Shown here one piece after another: positions 37,101 to 50,563 of a DNA stretch of 64,000 nt. The number at the start of each line of letters is the position of its first letter. Within the stretch, counting starts at the first letter, position 1. The stretch covers positions 32,655,822-32,719,821 of the forward strand of contig NC_050469.1 of the NCBI RefSeq assembly GCF_013373865.1, in the 5' to 3' direction. A program made the position numbers and the translations under genes. This DNA is from Monomorium pharaonis (taxonomy: Eukaryota > Arthropoda > Insecta > Hymenoptera > Formicidae). The notes below the pieces were generated by a model. That model had not been told where the DNA came from, ran no database searches, and worked only from the letters and a program-made list of their open reading frames with translations.

Positions 37101-39220
37101 CTCGGAACACACACCCCTACAGAGGGTTGAAATCTTAAAAAATTTTTATATTTTTTTCTATTACGAGGACCCAAAATTTTATTAACGTTATTCGTTCAGG
37201 AGCTTCTGAAAGTGAGAATAAAAAATTTGGAAAAAAATCCGTCCCTCGGAACACACCCCTACAGAGGGTTGAAATCTTAAAAAATTTTTATATTTTTTTC
37301 TATTACGAGGACCCAAAATTTTATTAACGTTATTCGTTCAGGAGCTTCTGAAAGTGAGAATAAAAAATTGGGAAAAAAATCCGTCCCTCGGAACACACCC
37401 CTACAGAGGGTTGAAATCTTAAAAATTTCTATATTTTTTCTATTACGAGGACCCAAAATTTTATTAACGTTATTCGTTCAGGAGCTTCTGAAAGTGAGAA
37501 TAAAAAATTGGGAAAAAAATCCGTCCCTCGGAACACACCCCTACAGAGGGTTGAAATATTAAAAAATTTTTATATTTTTTTCTATTACGAGGACCCAAAA
37601 TTTTATTAACGTTATTCGTTCAGGAGCTTCTGAAAGTGAGAATAAAAAATTAGGAAAAAAATCCGTCCCTCGGAACACACCCCTACAGAGGGTTAAAATA
37701 TTAAAAAATTTCTATATTTTTTTCTATTACGAGGACCCAAAATTTTATTAACGTTATTCGTTCAGGAGCTTCTGAAAGTAAGAATAAAAAATTAAGAAAA
37801 AAATCCGTCCTTCGGAACACACCCCTACAGAGGGTTAAAATCTTAAAAAATTTCTATATCTTATTCTATTACGAGGACCCAAAATTTTATTAACGTTATT
37901 CGTTCAGGAGCTTCTGAAAGTGAGAATAAAAAATTGGGAAAAAAATCCGTCCCTCGGAACACACCCCTACAGAGGGTTGAAATCTTAAAAAATTTCTATA
38001 TTTTTTTCTATTACGAGGACCCAAAATTTTATTAACGTTATTCGTTCAGGAGCTTCTGAAAGTGAGAATAAAAAATTGGGAAAAAAATCCGTCCCTCGGA
38101 ACACACCCCTACAGAGGGTTAAAATATTAAAAAATTTCTATATTTTTTTCTATTACGAGGACCCAAAATTTTATTAACGTTATTCGTTCAGGAGCTTCTG
38201 AAAGTGAGAATAAAAAATTGGGAAAAAAAATCCGTCCCTCGGAACACACCCCTACAGAGGGTTAAAATCTTAAAAAATTTCTATATTTTTTTCTATTACG
38301 AGGGACCCAAAATTTTATTAACGTTATTCGTTCAGGAGCTTCTGAAAGTAAGAATAAAAAATTAAGAAAAAAATCCGTCCTTCGGAACACACCCCTACAG
38401 AGGGTTAAAATCTTAAAAAATTTCTATATCTTATTCTATTACGAGGACCCAAAATTTTATTAACGTTATTCGTTCAGGAGCTTCTGAAAGTGAGAATAAA
38501 AAATTGGGAAAAAAATCCGTCCCTCGGAACACACCCCTACAGAGGGTTAAAATCTTAAAAAATTTCTATATCTTATTCTATTACGAGGACCCAAAATTTT
38601 ATTAACGTTATTCGTTCAGGAGCTTCTGAAAGTGAGAATAAAAAATTGGGAAAAAAATCCGTCCCTCGGAACACACCCCTACAGAGGGTTGAAATCTTAA
38701 AAAATTTCTATATTTTTTTCTATTACGAGGACCCAAAATTTTATTAACGTTATTCGTTGAGGAGCTTCTGAACGTAAGAATAAAAAATTGGGAAAAAAAT
38801 CCGTCCCTCGGAACACACCCCTACAGAGGGTTGAAATCTTAAAAAATTTTTATATTTTTTTCTATTACGAGGACCCAAAATTTTATTAACGTTATTCGTT
38901 CAGGAGCTTCTGAAAGTGAGAATAAAAAATTGGGAAAAAAATCCGTCCCTCGGAACACACCCCTACAGAGGGTTGAAATCTTAAAAATTTTTATATTTTT
39001 TTCTATTACGAGGACCCAAAATTTTATTAACGTTATTCGTTCAGGAGCTTCTGAAAGTGAGAATAAAAAATTGGGAAAAAAAAATCCGTTCCCTCGGAAC
39101 ACACCCCTACAGAGGGTTGAAATCTTAAAAAATTTCTATATCTTATTCTATTACGAGGACCAAAATTTTATTAACGTTATTCGTTCATGAGCTTCTGAAA
39201 GTGAGAATAAAAAATTGCGA
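34117..39220 (+). repeat. 142-bp satellite array, left arm, copy 2
   Basis: Unit-by-unit collinear with 3480-8574. Private variants occur in the same order: ATTCATTCAGG in the second full unit, GAGGACACAAAAT (4111 and 34743), and GTTGAGGAGCTTCTGAACG twice. The first part (to about 36500) has extra homopolymer indels. Confidence 0.95.
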
Positions 39221-40204
39221 AGAAATGTATTATATTCTTATAATATATTATAATATATATTTAGAATATATTTTCTATATTCTCATATTCTTTATATATA
39301 TTATATTTTTTATATATTCCCTATTATATTTTTTATATAATATATTCTTGTAATAGATTATATTGTTTTAAAATAATATGGTGGTGATTTTAAAAATAAA
39401 GTAATATACTAAAATTTCTTTTACTTGCATCCGAGATTTTCATTTAAGGTACAATTATAAAAAAAAAAATTATATTTTCAGTTGGCGACATAGATATCGA
39501 TAATATTAATTTGAATGCTTGGAGGCACAGTCTTCTTTTTATATATTATTTTTTTTTTATAAAATATTCAAATGTTATGCGCAAACCAAACTAGAAAACA
39601 TTCTTTTCACTAAGGAACTGGGTCGTCGATTAAAAGGTGTGAATCAAAATCCTTATCAATTAGAATAAACCATATTTGTTAAATACTGATCAATCAATAT
39701 TTGACAATTTTTAATAATGTGTTATGAAAAAAAAAACAGTTTATTATCAGTTATAAAAAATTTTACAAAATATAAAAAACTGCACAAATTTCAATTTTTA
39801 GAGGCAAACATTCACGAAATAAACGTGTATTCTTTACATCTTAGTTTCATATGGACTAATATGGCAGAATGTACCATTTCTAGCTACAATTCTTAACTTT
39901 ATTTTGAAATTGTTTTTATAAAAATGTTGCAGAAAAAGTGCAAACAACAATATACTGCTCGGTAGATGAAAAAACATCTAATGAGACCGGACTTTATTAT
40001 TTGTAAGAATATGTTATAAAAAATTATTTCCATAGAAAATATAATCATAATTTATTTAATTAACAGACATAATAATGTTACAAATTATATAATGTTTAAA
40101 AATAATGTTAATAGTAATAGACTGATTTTATGAATTGCCACAGCATATTTTTAAAAACCTGACATTACGTTAGCGATTAGATTTACATGCCGCAAAAAAT
40201 AAGT
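39221..40204. other. AT-rich core segment, copy 2
   Basis: Duplicate of 8575-9563. No gene seen. Confidence 0.6.
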
Positions 40205-40206
40205 GC

Positions 40207-40262
<56 letters not shown>

Positions 40263-40360
40263 ACACGGTGGGCCGCCCTAAGCTGCGACTCCGAATCCGA
40301 GTCCGTGCTCGAGAATTACCCACTCCACTCACGCACACGGATCGAGCTCCGTCTATCTAC

Positions 40361-40403
<43 letters not shown>

Positions 40404-40440
40404 ATAACAATCGCGGCGACGGCTCTCGCGATTGTTATGA

Positions 40441-40479
<39 letters not shown>

Positions 40480-40483
40480 GTAG
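40205..40483. repeat. (GA)n tract plus GA/CT hairpin, copy 2
   Basis: Duplicate of 9564-9839. The hairpin runs from CTACAG (40357) to CTGTAG (40483) and the GA/CT run lengths differ slightly. Confidence 0.8.
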
Positions 40484-41135
40484 GTTCTTAGAGGGCTTGC
40501 CCTAAAACCAAAATAAACGCTTCTATCTATCTATCTCTCGTTATCAATTCTTTTCTTTACAAATAAAAAATTATAAAATTGTTTAAACATTCCTTTAATT
40601 TTAATTAAAACAAAATTAGAACATGAGACGTGTCATCCAAAACATCTATTTTAGAAAAATTTTAACCAACATCGCGTAGTTATAGTTTTCTCATACGAGT
40701 AATGAGCATCGAAGAACAATGACATTAGTATAATACAACGCGTGACAATTCGTAAAATAAATATTTTACATACTTTAACAACTAAATATAAAAATTTATC
40801 ATGATTTTTATGATTAATTTTTTAACATTTTTATGTAACGCTTTTTTTAAACAAAATATAAAATCTAGTCATAAACTTTTTTATATAAATATTTATATTG
40901 GAATAAGTATATAATTTACAATATTTTTAGTAATTTTAAAATTATTGCTATTAAATATATAAGAAAGTAATTTATTTTTTATTACATTTTATTCTTTAAA
41001 ATGACATAACAGAATAAATAATAAGAAAATAGAATAAATAGTATTAGGCACTCATTGTTAGTGCACGGTTGCAGTCAGCCGTTTACATCGTTATCCTAAT
41101 GTATCGAATCGTAAAGATCACTTCCAAGCTAGCAG

Positions 41136-41204
41136 CTATAGCCGATAGCGTAAGGGAATAGATTGGTAAAACGGAGTACCGCGCGTTGTTGCGAGTTCAA
41201 ATCT
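41136..41204 (+). repeat. tRNA-derived sequence, left arm, copy 2
   Basis: TAGCCGATAGCGTAAGGG from 41139 and GAGTTCAAATC at 41193-41203. Two bases fewer separate the boxes than in copy 1. Confidence 0.5.
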
Positions 41205-41742
41205 TTATTTTCTTTCTTTTTGCATTTTTATAATTACTTTTACATGTAACTATACAGCACATTTTAGGTGCATTCCGTTTCATGCATGATGCGCATAATG
41301 CATCGTTTATTCTTTCTTTTATTTTGTTTGATGGACAACGAGAATTAACAATGCACAATGCACATCATGCGAAACAAAATGCACTCTTAAAAAAAAACGT
41401 TTTTTTTATTATTATTTTGAATTTGCCACATAATTTTTATTTATTGAAAAAGTAAGAAAATGTTTTCACTTACAATCAAAGTAAGGCAAACAAAATTAAA
41501 AGTGGTTTTTAAATTATACTCTTTTTATGTTTCTATGTATATACAAAAATTTATATATGTATAAAAATGGTATAATGTAAATGCAGTAAATCTTTTTGAT
41601 AATTATATATACATACGTACAGGATGTCTAAGATGTACAAATTCTTTTTTATATAGCGTAAAATATCTATAGTGTAAGTCTCATACTGTTTAGCATTATT
41701 GCAATAACCAAAATATTAGTTTTTCAAATTATACGAATGAGA

Positions 41743-41965
41743 CAGAGGCGGCGTAAGTGGGTATGCAAAACTTGCACTGCACCATCAGGGAGCGCTAATT
41801 TGATATCAAATTTTTTTAATAATAATTTTATACAATTTTTTCAAAATACTTTTCTCAAAATTTCATTGTCATGTATGCTTGTCAATATTCTCAGACATGA
41901 TCCGGATTACAACACGGGAAATTTAAACTTGCGTACGGGCGCCTGAATATCTAGCGGCGGCCCTG
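41743..41965. mobile_element. hAT-type MITE, second copy
   Basis: CAGAGGCGGCG/CGGCGGCCCTG ends and the same 8-bp duplication GAATGAGA at 41735-41742 and 41966-41973. Confidence 0.85.
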
Positions 41966-42178
41966 GAATGAGAGCACACCAAGGAAAGCGCTCAAGCCGG
42001 CTCGAGCGAGACGTGGAAACGGCGGCAGTCAGCGAAGGGGGAAAGGGGAAGCGCGTTGTTGCCACGCTTTGCCGCTCCCACGTCCCGCCGCACCGCACCG
42101 ATGTTTGATACAGTGGGCCGTACTATATAGCCTGCAGCTCGAGCGGCTCGAGTGATTTCCTTGGCGCGCTCTTATTCG
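41966..42178. mobile_element. GC-rich palindromic MITE, second copy
   Basis: Duplicate of 11319-11530. Confidence 0.55.
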
Positions 42179-42331
42179 TTATTTAAAAATCTTGATTATT
42201 GCAATAACACAAAACAAAAAAATTTACGTTTATCTTCTTCCTTCTTCTATCTTCCCATGAGCTATTATACATTTTAGACACTTAGCTTGTACAGATGTAT
42301 ATATAATTATCAGATAGATTTTCTGCACTTA

Positions 42332-42472
42332 GGGCCGGGTTTTTCCAACCTCTTGGTAAACTTATCTACCAGGTGAGTATGTGTCTATCTTCATTTCTTT
42401 TCTTAAATAAATAAAGACGAACATATATTTATCTGATAGGTAAGTTTACCAAGAAGTTGGAACAACCGACCC
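42332..42472. mobile_element. PIF/Harbinger-type MITE, second copy
   Basis: TTA on both sides (42329-42331, 42473-42475) and GGGCCGGG / CCGACCC ends. Confidence 0.85.
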
Positions 42473-42722
42473 TTATATAATTTTATATATTTATTTTTAT
42501 TTACAAATATAAACATAAAAATGGTATAATTAAATAATTATTTAAAATTGATCTTATTTGCCTTGCTTTGATTGTAAATGAAAACATTTTGCTACATTTT
42601 CAATATATAAAAGTTATACGCAAATTTAAAAATTAATACAAAACAAACAACGATTTTTAAATGAGTTCTATAGTTACATGCAAAAGTAATTATAAGTATA
42701 AATGCAAAAAAAAAAAAATAAA

Positions 42723-42800
42723 CATTCAAACACGCGACGACGCGTGATACTTGCGTTACCGGCCCGCTACCTATTACGCTCTCAGCTACGTCTACCAGAT
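42723..42800 (-). repeat. tRNA-derived sequence, right arm, copy 2
   Basis: Duplicate of 12069-12145. Minus-strand A box near 42769-42787 and B box at 42723-42733. Confidence 0.5.
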
Positions 42801-43424
42801 TGCAAGTGATGTTTACGAATTGATACATAAGGAATGATGCAAAAAGGTGACTGCGACCGTGCACGGCCGGCTCACCATTTATTCTGTTTTCTTATCATTC
42901 TTTCTGTTGTCATCTAGGATAAAATTCAATAAAAAATAAATTATTATATATTTAACAATAATAATTTTAAAACTACTAAAAATATTGGAAATTATAATAT
43001 TTATTCTAATATAAACAAATATATAAAAATTTTGTAACTATATTTTATATAAAAAGACATTTCTTAAATAATAAATATATGACATTACAGCCCAAGTATT
43101 TCTTAAAAATTACAAGCATTGCATGGGCATAAGGAACAAGCACGGGTATGGATAACCCGCACTGCCGGAATCTAAGTCGATACCTTCGGCATTAAAAAAC
43201 TTGAACACAAGACAGATCCTTAATAAACTTATCAACGTTACAAATTATTTGCGTACAACCGGGTTTAATCCTTTAAGTGCCAATTTTTTTTAAGATTTTT
43301 TATTAATGAAAAAATATAAGCTATAAATAATAAAATCAAATAGTATTCTTATTGGACATTTAAAAATTATTTTATTTTGTCCCTCCGTATTTTAAACGTA
43401 ATTACTTATTTTAAAATTTCAACA

Positions 43425-46400
43425 CTTTGTAGGGGTGTGTTCCGAGGGACGGATTTCGTTCGCAATTTTTTATTCGCATTTTCAGAAGCTCCTGAACGAA
43501 TAACGTTAATAAAATTTTGGGTCCTCGTAATAGAATAAGATATAAAAATTTTTTAAGATTTTAACCCTCTGTAGGGGTGTGTTCCGAGGGACGGATTTTT
43601 TTCCCAATTTTTTATTCTCACTTTCAGAAGCTCCTGAACGAATAACGTTAATAAAATTTTGGGTCCTCGTAATAGAAAAAAATATAAAAATTTTTTAAGA
43701 TTTCAACCCTCTGTAGGGGTGTGTTCCGAGGGACGGATTTTTTTCCCAATTTTTTATTCTCACTTTCAGAAGCTCCTGAACGAATAACGTTAATAAAATT
43801 TTGGGTCCTCGTAATAGAAAAAAATATAAAAATTTTTTAAGATTTCAACCCTCTGTAGGGGTGTGTTCCGAGGGACGGATTTTTTTCCCAATTTTTTATT
43901 CTCACTTTCAGAAACTCCTGAACGAATAACGTTAATAAAATTTTGGGTCCTCGTAATAGAAAAAAATATAAAAATTTTTTAAGATTTCAACCCTCTGTAG
44001 GGGTGTGTTCCGAGGGACGGATTTCGTTCGCAATTTTTTATTCTCACTTTCAGAAGCTCCTGAACGAATAACGTTAATAAAATTTTGGGTCCTCGGAATA
44101 GAAAAAAATATAAAAATTTTTTAATATTTCAACCCTCTGTAGGGGTGTGTTCCGAGGGACGGATTTTTTTCCCAATTTTTTATTCTCACTTTCAGAAGCT
44201 CCTGAACGAATAACGTTAATAAAATTTTGGGTCCTCGGAATAGAAAAAAATATAAAAATTTTTTAATATTTCAACCCTCTGTAAGGGTGTGTTCCGAGGG
44301 ACGGATTTTTTTCTTAATTTTTTATTCTTACTTTCAGAAGCTCCTGAACGAATAACGTTAATAAAATTTTGGGTCCTCGTAATAGAAAAAAATATAGAAA
44401 TTTTTTAATATTTTAACCCTCTGTAGGGGTGTGTTCCGAGGGACGGATTTTTTTCCCAATTTTTTATTCTCACTTTCAGAAGCTCCTGAACGAATAACGT
44501 TAATAAAATTTTGGGTCCTCGTAATAGAAAAAAATATAAAAATTTTTTAAGATTTCAACCCTCTGTAGGGGTGTGTTCCGAGGGACGGATTTTTTTCCCA
44601 ATTTTTTATTCTCACTTTCAGAAGCTCTTGAACGAATAACGTTAATAAAATTTTGGGTCCTCGTAATAGAAAAAAATATAAAAATTTTTTAAGATTTCAA
44701 CCCTCTGTAGGGGTGTGTTCCGAGGGACGGATTTTTTTCCCAATTTTTTATTCTCACTTTCAGAAGCTCCTGAACGAATAACGTTAATAAAATTTTGGGT
44801 CCTCGTAATAGAAAAAAATATAAAAATTTTTTAAGATTTCAACCCTCTGTAGGGGTGTGTTCCGAGGGACAGATTTTTTTCCCAATTTTTTATTCTCACT
44901 TTCAGAAGCTCCTGAACGAATAACGTTAATAAAATTTTGGGTCCTCGTAATAGAAAAAAATATAAAAATTTTTTAAGATTTCAACCCTCTGTTGGGGTGT
45001 GTTCCGAGGGACGGATTTTTTTCCCAATTTTTTATTCTCACTTTCAGAAGCTCCTGAACGAATAACGTTAATAAAATTTTGGGTCCTCGGAATAGAAAAA
45101 AATATAAAAATTTTTTAATATTTCAACCCTCTGTAAGGGTGTGTTCCGAGGGACGGATTTTTTTCTTAATTTTTTATTCTTACTTTCAGAAGCTCCTGAA
45201 CGAATAACGTTAATAAAATTTTGGGTCCTCGTAATAGAAAAAAATATAGAAATTTTTTAATATTTTAACCCTCTGTAGGGGTGTGTTCCGAGGGACGGAT
45301 TTTTTTCCTAATTTTTTATTCTCACTTTCAGAAGCTCCTGAACGAATAACGTTAATAAAATTTTGGGTCCTCGTAATAGAAAAAAATATAAAAATTTTTT
45401 AATATTTCAACCCTCTGTAGGGGTGTGTTCCGAGGGACGGATTTTTTTCCCAATTTTTTATTCTCACTTTCAGAAGCTCCTGAACGAATAACGTTAATAA
45501 AATTTTGGGTCCTCGTAATAGAAAAAAATATAAAAATTTTTTAAGATTTCAACCCTCTGTAGGGGTGTGTTCCGAGGGACGGATTTTTTTCCCAATTTTT
45601 TATTCTCACTTTCAGAAGCTCCTGAACGAATAACGTTAATAAAATTTTGGGTCCTCGTAATAGAAAAAAATATAAAAATTTTTTAATATTTCAACCCTCT
45701 GTAGTGGTGTGTTCCGAGGGACGGATTTTTTTCCCAATTTTTTATTCTCACTTTCAGAAGCTCCTGAACGAATAACGTTAATAAAATTTTGGGTCCTCGT
45801 AATAGAAAAAAATATAGAAATTTTTTAAGATTTCAACCCTCTGTAGGGGTGTGTTCCGAGGGACGGATTTTTTTCCCAATTTTTTATTCTCACTTTCAGA
45901 AGCTCCTGAATGAATAACGTTAATAAAATTTTGGGTCCTCGTAATAGAAAAAAATATAAAAATTTTTTAATATTTCAACCCTCTGTAGGGGTGTGTTCCG
46001 AGGGACGGATTTTTTTTCCCAATTTTTTATTCTCACTTTCAGAAGCTCCTGAACGAATAACGTTAATAAAATTTTGGGTCCTCGGAATAGAAAAAAATAT
46101 AAAAATTTTTTAATATTTCAACCCTCTGTAAGGGTGTGTTCCGAGGGACGGATTTTTTTCTTAATTTTTTATTCTTACTTTCAGAAGCTCCTGAACGAAT
46201 AACGTTAATAAAATTTTGGGTCCTCGTAATAGAAAAAAATATAGAAATTTTTTAATATTTTAACCCTCTGTAGGGGTGTGTTCCGAGGGACGGATTTTTT
46301 TCCCAATTTTTTATTCTCACTTTCAGAAGCTCCTGAACGAATAACGTTAATAAAATTTTGGGTCCTCGTAATAGAAAAAAATATAAAAATTTTTTAATAT

Positions 46401-47260
46401 TTCAACCCTCTGTAGGGGTGTGTTCCGAGGGACGGATTTTTTTCCCAATTTTTTATTCTCACTTTCAGAAGCTCCTGAACGAATAACGTTAATAAAATTT
46501 TGGGTCCTCGTAATAGAAAAAAATATAAAAATTTTTTAAGATTTCAACCCTCTGTAGGGGTGTGTTCCGAGGGACGGATTTTTTTCCCAATTTTTTATTC
46601 TCACTTTCAGAAGCTCCTGAACGAATAACGTTAATAAAATTTTGGGTCCTCGTAATAGAAAAAAATATAAAAATTTTTTAATATTTCAACCCTCTGTAGT
46701 GGTGTGTTCCGAGGGACGGATTTTTTTCCCAATTTTTTATTCTCACTTTCAGAAGCTCCTGAACGAATAACGTTAATAAAATTTTGGGTCCTCGTAATAG
46801 AAAAAAATATAGAAATTTTTTAAGATTTCAACCCTCTGTAGGGGTGTGTTCCGAGGGACGGATTTTTTTCCCAATTTTTTATTCTCACTTTCAGAAGCTC
46901 CTGAATGAATAACGTTAATAAAATTTTGGGTCCTCGTAATAGAAAAAAATATAAAAATTTTTTAATATTTCAACCCTCTGTAGGGGTGTGTTCCGAGGGA
47001 CGGATTTTTTTCCCAATTTTTTATTCTCACTTTCAGAAGCTCCTGAACGAATAACGTTAATAAAATTTTGGGTCCTCGTAATAGAAAAAGATATATAAAT
47101 TTTTTAATGTTTTAACCCTCTGTAGGGGTGTGTTCCGAGGGATGGATTTTTATCGCAATTTTTTATTTTCATTTTTTAATGCTCCTGAACGAATAACGCT
47201 CCTAATATTTTGGGTCCTCGGAATAAAAAAGGATTGAGAAATTTTTTAAGGTTTTAATTT
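43425..47260 (-). repeat. 142-bp satellite array, right arm, copy 2
   Basis: About 27 reverse-oriented units, clean of homopolymer errors. GTAGTGG variants at 45701 and 46696 are about seven units apart, the same higher-order spacing as in copy 1. The array is about five units shorter than the copy 1 right array and has private variants not matched there (GAAACTCCTG at about 43912, GAATGAATAACG at about 45908 and 46903). Confidence 0.95.
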
Positions 47261-48399
47261 TATCTAGGGGTGAGTTTTGAGGGTGAAACATTGTTAACAT
47301 TTATTTTTTAATGTTTTTACCTAATTTTATCACCAACTATGCAAGAAAAATTTATCTATTATAAATTACTTTAATTTTTTTTTTTTAATTGAAATCGTTG
47401 CATTCCAACGATGCAAACTTCAGTATCATAAGTTTTATACCTTATCTACTGATTTGAAAGTTTTAAATTATTTTTTTATATTAAAATATTAAATTAAAAT
47501 TATTCGTTAGTTTACATCCTTAAATATTTGTTAATTACACATTGTGTAATTTTTTAATATAAAAAATTGGATTACAAAAAATTAAATTACATCTTGCGTA
47601 ATTAGCCGTTTGCGTTGTTAGCCATTTTTTAGTTAAAACTTAGGGGAGACTGAAGTCGGTTGAATAATGATTAAAAAAAAGAGATGTAAGATTTTTAAAC
47701 ACTATATACATCGTAATGCATCTATATCTCAAGAATAGAAAACAATACATTTTTAGTATATTATTGAATAAAGAAATTATTTAACGTTAAATAAAATGTG
47801 ATAATTTATTCCATACTAGGGGTTGATTCCGGGGTTACTATACATTTTATATGAATAAAACAAAAATAGTTTTTATTTGTTTTTATTTTTATGTCTATTT
47901 TATATTTTAAGAGAAATAATATAATTACCGTATTAATGCAAATAAAATAATTATTTTAATTTTAAATACGTAAATTTTGGTCATAAAATATAAACATAAA
48001 ATATAATCATTTAAAAACATTCCATAAAATAATAAAAGATAAAAGTTGAAATGAGTATTATAAAATATATTATAATGTTTTGAAGAAATAAGAAGCAGGA
48101 TTGTTAATTTGTTACATAATTTTCTCTACAGAAATAGACATTAAATCTATAAACAGATACATTTTAATGAGTTTAAGTGTAAAAAATTTTACAAGGCAAT
48201 GTTCTTATTATAAAAAATAAAAGATAAAGATTAAGTTACAGTAATTATAAATTTAAAAAATTTAAAAGGCCTTATAAAAATATAAAAGATACGCCAAGTA
48301 CATAAACGCGTGCATTAAAAAGTCAGTATTAACCCTAATTTCTCCAACCAGGGCCATTTATGTCCTGAATCTCCGTTTCACAGAGAACGTCTCATATAT

Positions 48400-48478
48400 A
48401 AACAATTATGTTGTACTCTTTAAATAATGATTATTATTGATTTAGATTATTATATATACATGTACAACATAATTGTTT
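48400..48478. other. 17-bp perfect inverted repeat
   Basis: AAACAATTATGTTGTAC (48400-48416) and its exact complement GTACAACATAATTGTTT (48462-48478), loop 45 bp. Probably a short foldback element. Confidence 0.7.
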
Positions 48479-49658
48479 GATAATAATAGTGTTATTGATT
48501 ATTATTTCCTTTTCTATAAAATAAAGTTAAAGTTAGTTTATAGGGATATTATAAAATTATTTGTACGTATATATTGTATACACGTAATAGTTTATCAATG
48601 AGAAGACTTTTATATGTTAATATGAATAGTGTTTTTAATTTGTAAAGAAAAATAAAATTAAGAAAAAAAATTTTTTTATTTGGTTTTAGATTAATAAAAA
48701 TGAAAAAAAAAAACGATAATAATAATAATAAGGTACTGGTGTTCTTAACTTATTAAAGCCCATGACTTTTTTTCAGCTAGCATAATTTTTCAAAATACAA
48801 GCAACGGAAGATAATGGAAGTATCATGATGTAACTCCGATACTGTTGTGACAATCGCGATTGTGTTTAAACCATCTCTTAGCACGATTTACGTTTATTAC
48901 TAATTGGTAAAGATGATTGTAAAGAACAAATCATGTCGATTGGTAAGTAATAAACTCATTTTTAATTATAAATAATCTTTTATGGATTATAGAGATGTAA
49001 ATAAATTATTTTATTTTAATTATTCTTGCGCAAACATTTTATTTTATTTTTTTATAAAACATTAAGTTTGTTTCACTTTTTAATAATTTATATGATTTTA
49101 AATATGCAGTCACGTGAATATGTAATTGGCTAACTTTGCTACATATGTGTAATAATAAAAAATAAAATTCTATCTATTGTATACCGTAAAAAATTCCATT
49201 TTTGGGATCTACTATTTTGAAGTTAAAAGTTTTAAAAGTTTTGAAAGGTATGAAATAAACATTTATTGTCATAAAACAAAATAACTGATTAGAATAAAAT
49301 AAAATTTTTCTGGCAGTATTACAAAACATGGCGGAATGAAATTATTCAAATAATTTTTTTTCTAACGTTATCTGCATATTTATTTACAAACTTTTCAAAC
49401 TTCTCGTATTTCCATCTTTGATTGTACTATTGAATTTATACAGTATATAATTTTATGATATATTCTACGTAAAGATTTCAATTTTAGCCTAAAGATATAA
49501 AAAGGTTAATTAAATAAAATACAATAGAAGCTTTTTATTGCCACGGTCCCGGAAGGTTTGCACCGTGAAATTGCGAAAAATTATGGTACTGTGAAGCAAA
49601 CCCTACTCTATCGGTAGAGAGGGAAAAGGGGGAGGGGAGCGAAAGCCCTCCTTGCACT

Positions 49659-49671
49659 CGCGCGCGCGCGC

Positions 49672-49702
<31 letters not shown>

Positions 49703-49710
49703 TGTGTGTG
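49659..49710. repeat. (CG)14(TG)12 compound microsatellite
   Basis: Fourteen CG units run straight into twelve TG units. Both alternating purine-pyrimidine halves are strong Z-DNA formers. It follows a G-rich strand (GGGGGAGGGGAG at about 49628). Confidence 0.95.
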
Positions 49711-50513
49711 TAACCACAGCGAAGAAATGTCGGTTAAAGGCGCTTTTTCATGCTGCGAATAATTTGCTGCGAATTGCGAATTGCAAGCAGTTGCGAATAG
49801 TTACGAATTGACGAATGTGAAATCACGAATAACACGTACGTTAAGTGCTAACAACTATAAGTAAAATAAAAGTAAATAAATATCGAACTAATGAACAATA
49901 GTTTAAATATATTTTTAAATATTTATTAAGTATAATTAGTCTGTTTAACTAGGTACAGTCTCTTAAATTATAGAAAATTTAAATGCCGGAAACCACTCCA
50001 GTACTAGAGAAAGGCAGTAGAAATTATTTTGTATTTGCATACGATTATTCTTTTATGATTAAAATATATTTTTTAGAAATCATAATTTTTTTTTTCTATT
50101 TAGAAAATATTATAAATACAATTAAGTTTTACACAGTAAAAATGAACATTTATTACAAAAACAGTCAATGTACATGCAGTTATATACAAAACTACACATA
50201 TGTATATATGTCATATTATATTGTCCATAGACATAATAGTTTGTAACGCTTATATTAAAAATGATATATTTTTATTATTTTTTATTAATATAGAAATAAT
50301 GATAATAATGAAATAATGAAAATAATTATTAATTTAAATCATTTTCAATTTTATATAACAATTCATACAATTTGAACATTGCTATACTAGCTGTCTTGGA
50401 ATCAAGTTTCCTTAATTTTTCACCCACCATCAAACAAAATTAACTTATTTCGTCTCTTTTTGGAATTTGTGTTTCTGGTTTGAATTATTGTAGGTGCTGC
50501 AATCTTAATTTTT

Positions 50514-50563
50514 GCGAATATTCGTTAAAAGCAGGAAAAATCCTGCGAGCAACGAATATTCGC
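50514..50563. other. Strong two-tier hairpin in GCGAAT-rich repeat
   Basis: GCGAATATTCGTT (50514-50526) pairs perfectly with AACGAATATTCGC (50551-50563). An inner GCAGGA/TCCTGC stem (50531-50546) closes an AAAA loop, separated by 4-nt internal loops. It lies in a region of repeated GCGAAT words shared with 49745-49840, suggesting an old repeat. Confidence 0.7.

Larger units (their letters stand above)
40866..43060. mobile_element. Nested foldback with tRNA-like boxes, copy 2
   Basis: Duplicate of 10220-12400, with A/B-box-like pairs at 41139-41203 (+) and 42723-42800 (-) and the same three internal MITEs. A few substitutions separate it from copy 1. Confidence 0.65.
33967..47429. mobile_element. 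Giant satellite-armed foldback transposon, copy 2 (intact ends)
   Basis: A 13.5-kb element starting ATGATACTGAAG (33967) and ending CTTCAGTATCAT (47429). It is flanked by a perfect 8-bp direct repeat AAGTTTTA at 33959-33966 and 47430-47437, direct evidence of transposase-type insertion. The layout equals copy 1: terminal ~150-bp inverted repeat with internal hairpin, forward satellite array, core with nested MITEs, reverse satellite array. No transposase gene. This copy defines the true ends and the TSD length. Confidence 0.88.
47438..50513. other. AT-rich intergenic or intronic DNA
   Basis: No gene recognised. It holds the small hairpin at 48400-48478, the CG/TG microsatellite at 49659-49710, and GCGAAT-rich patches at 49745-49840. 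Short open frames (for example 49983-50246) have only AT-rich composition and no domain. Confidence 0.45.
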
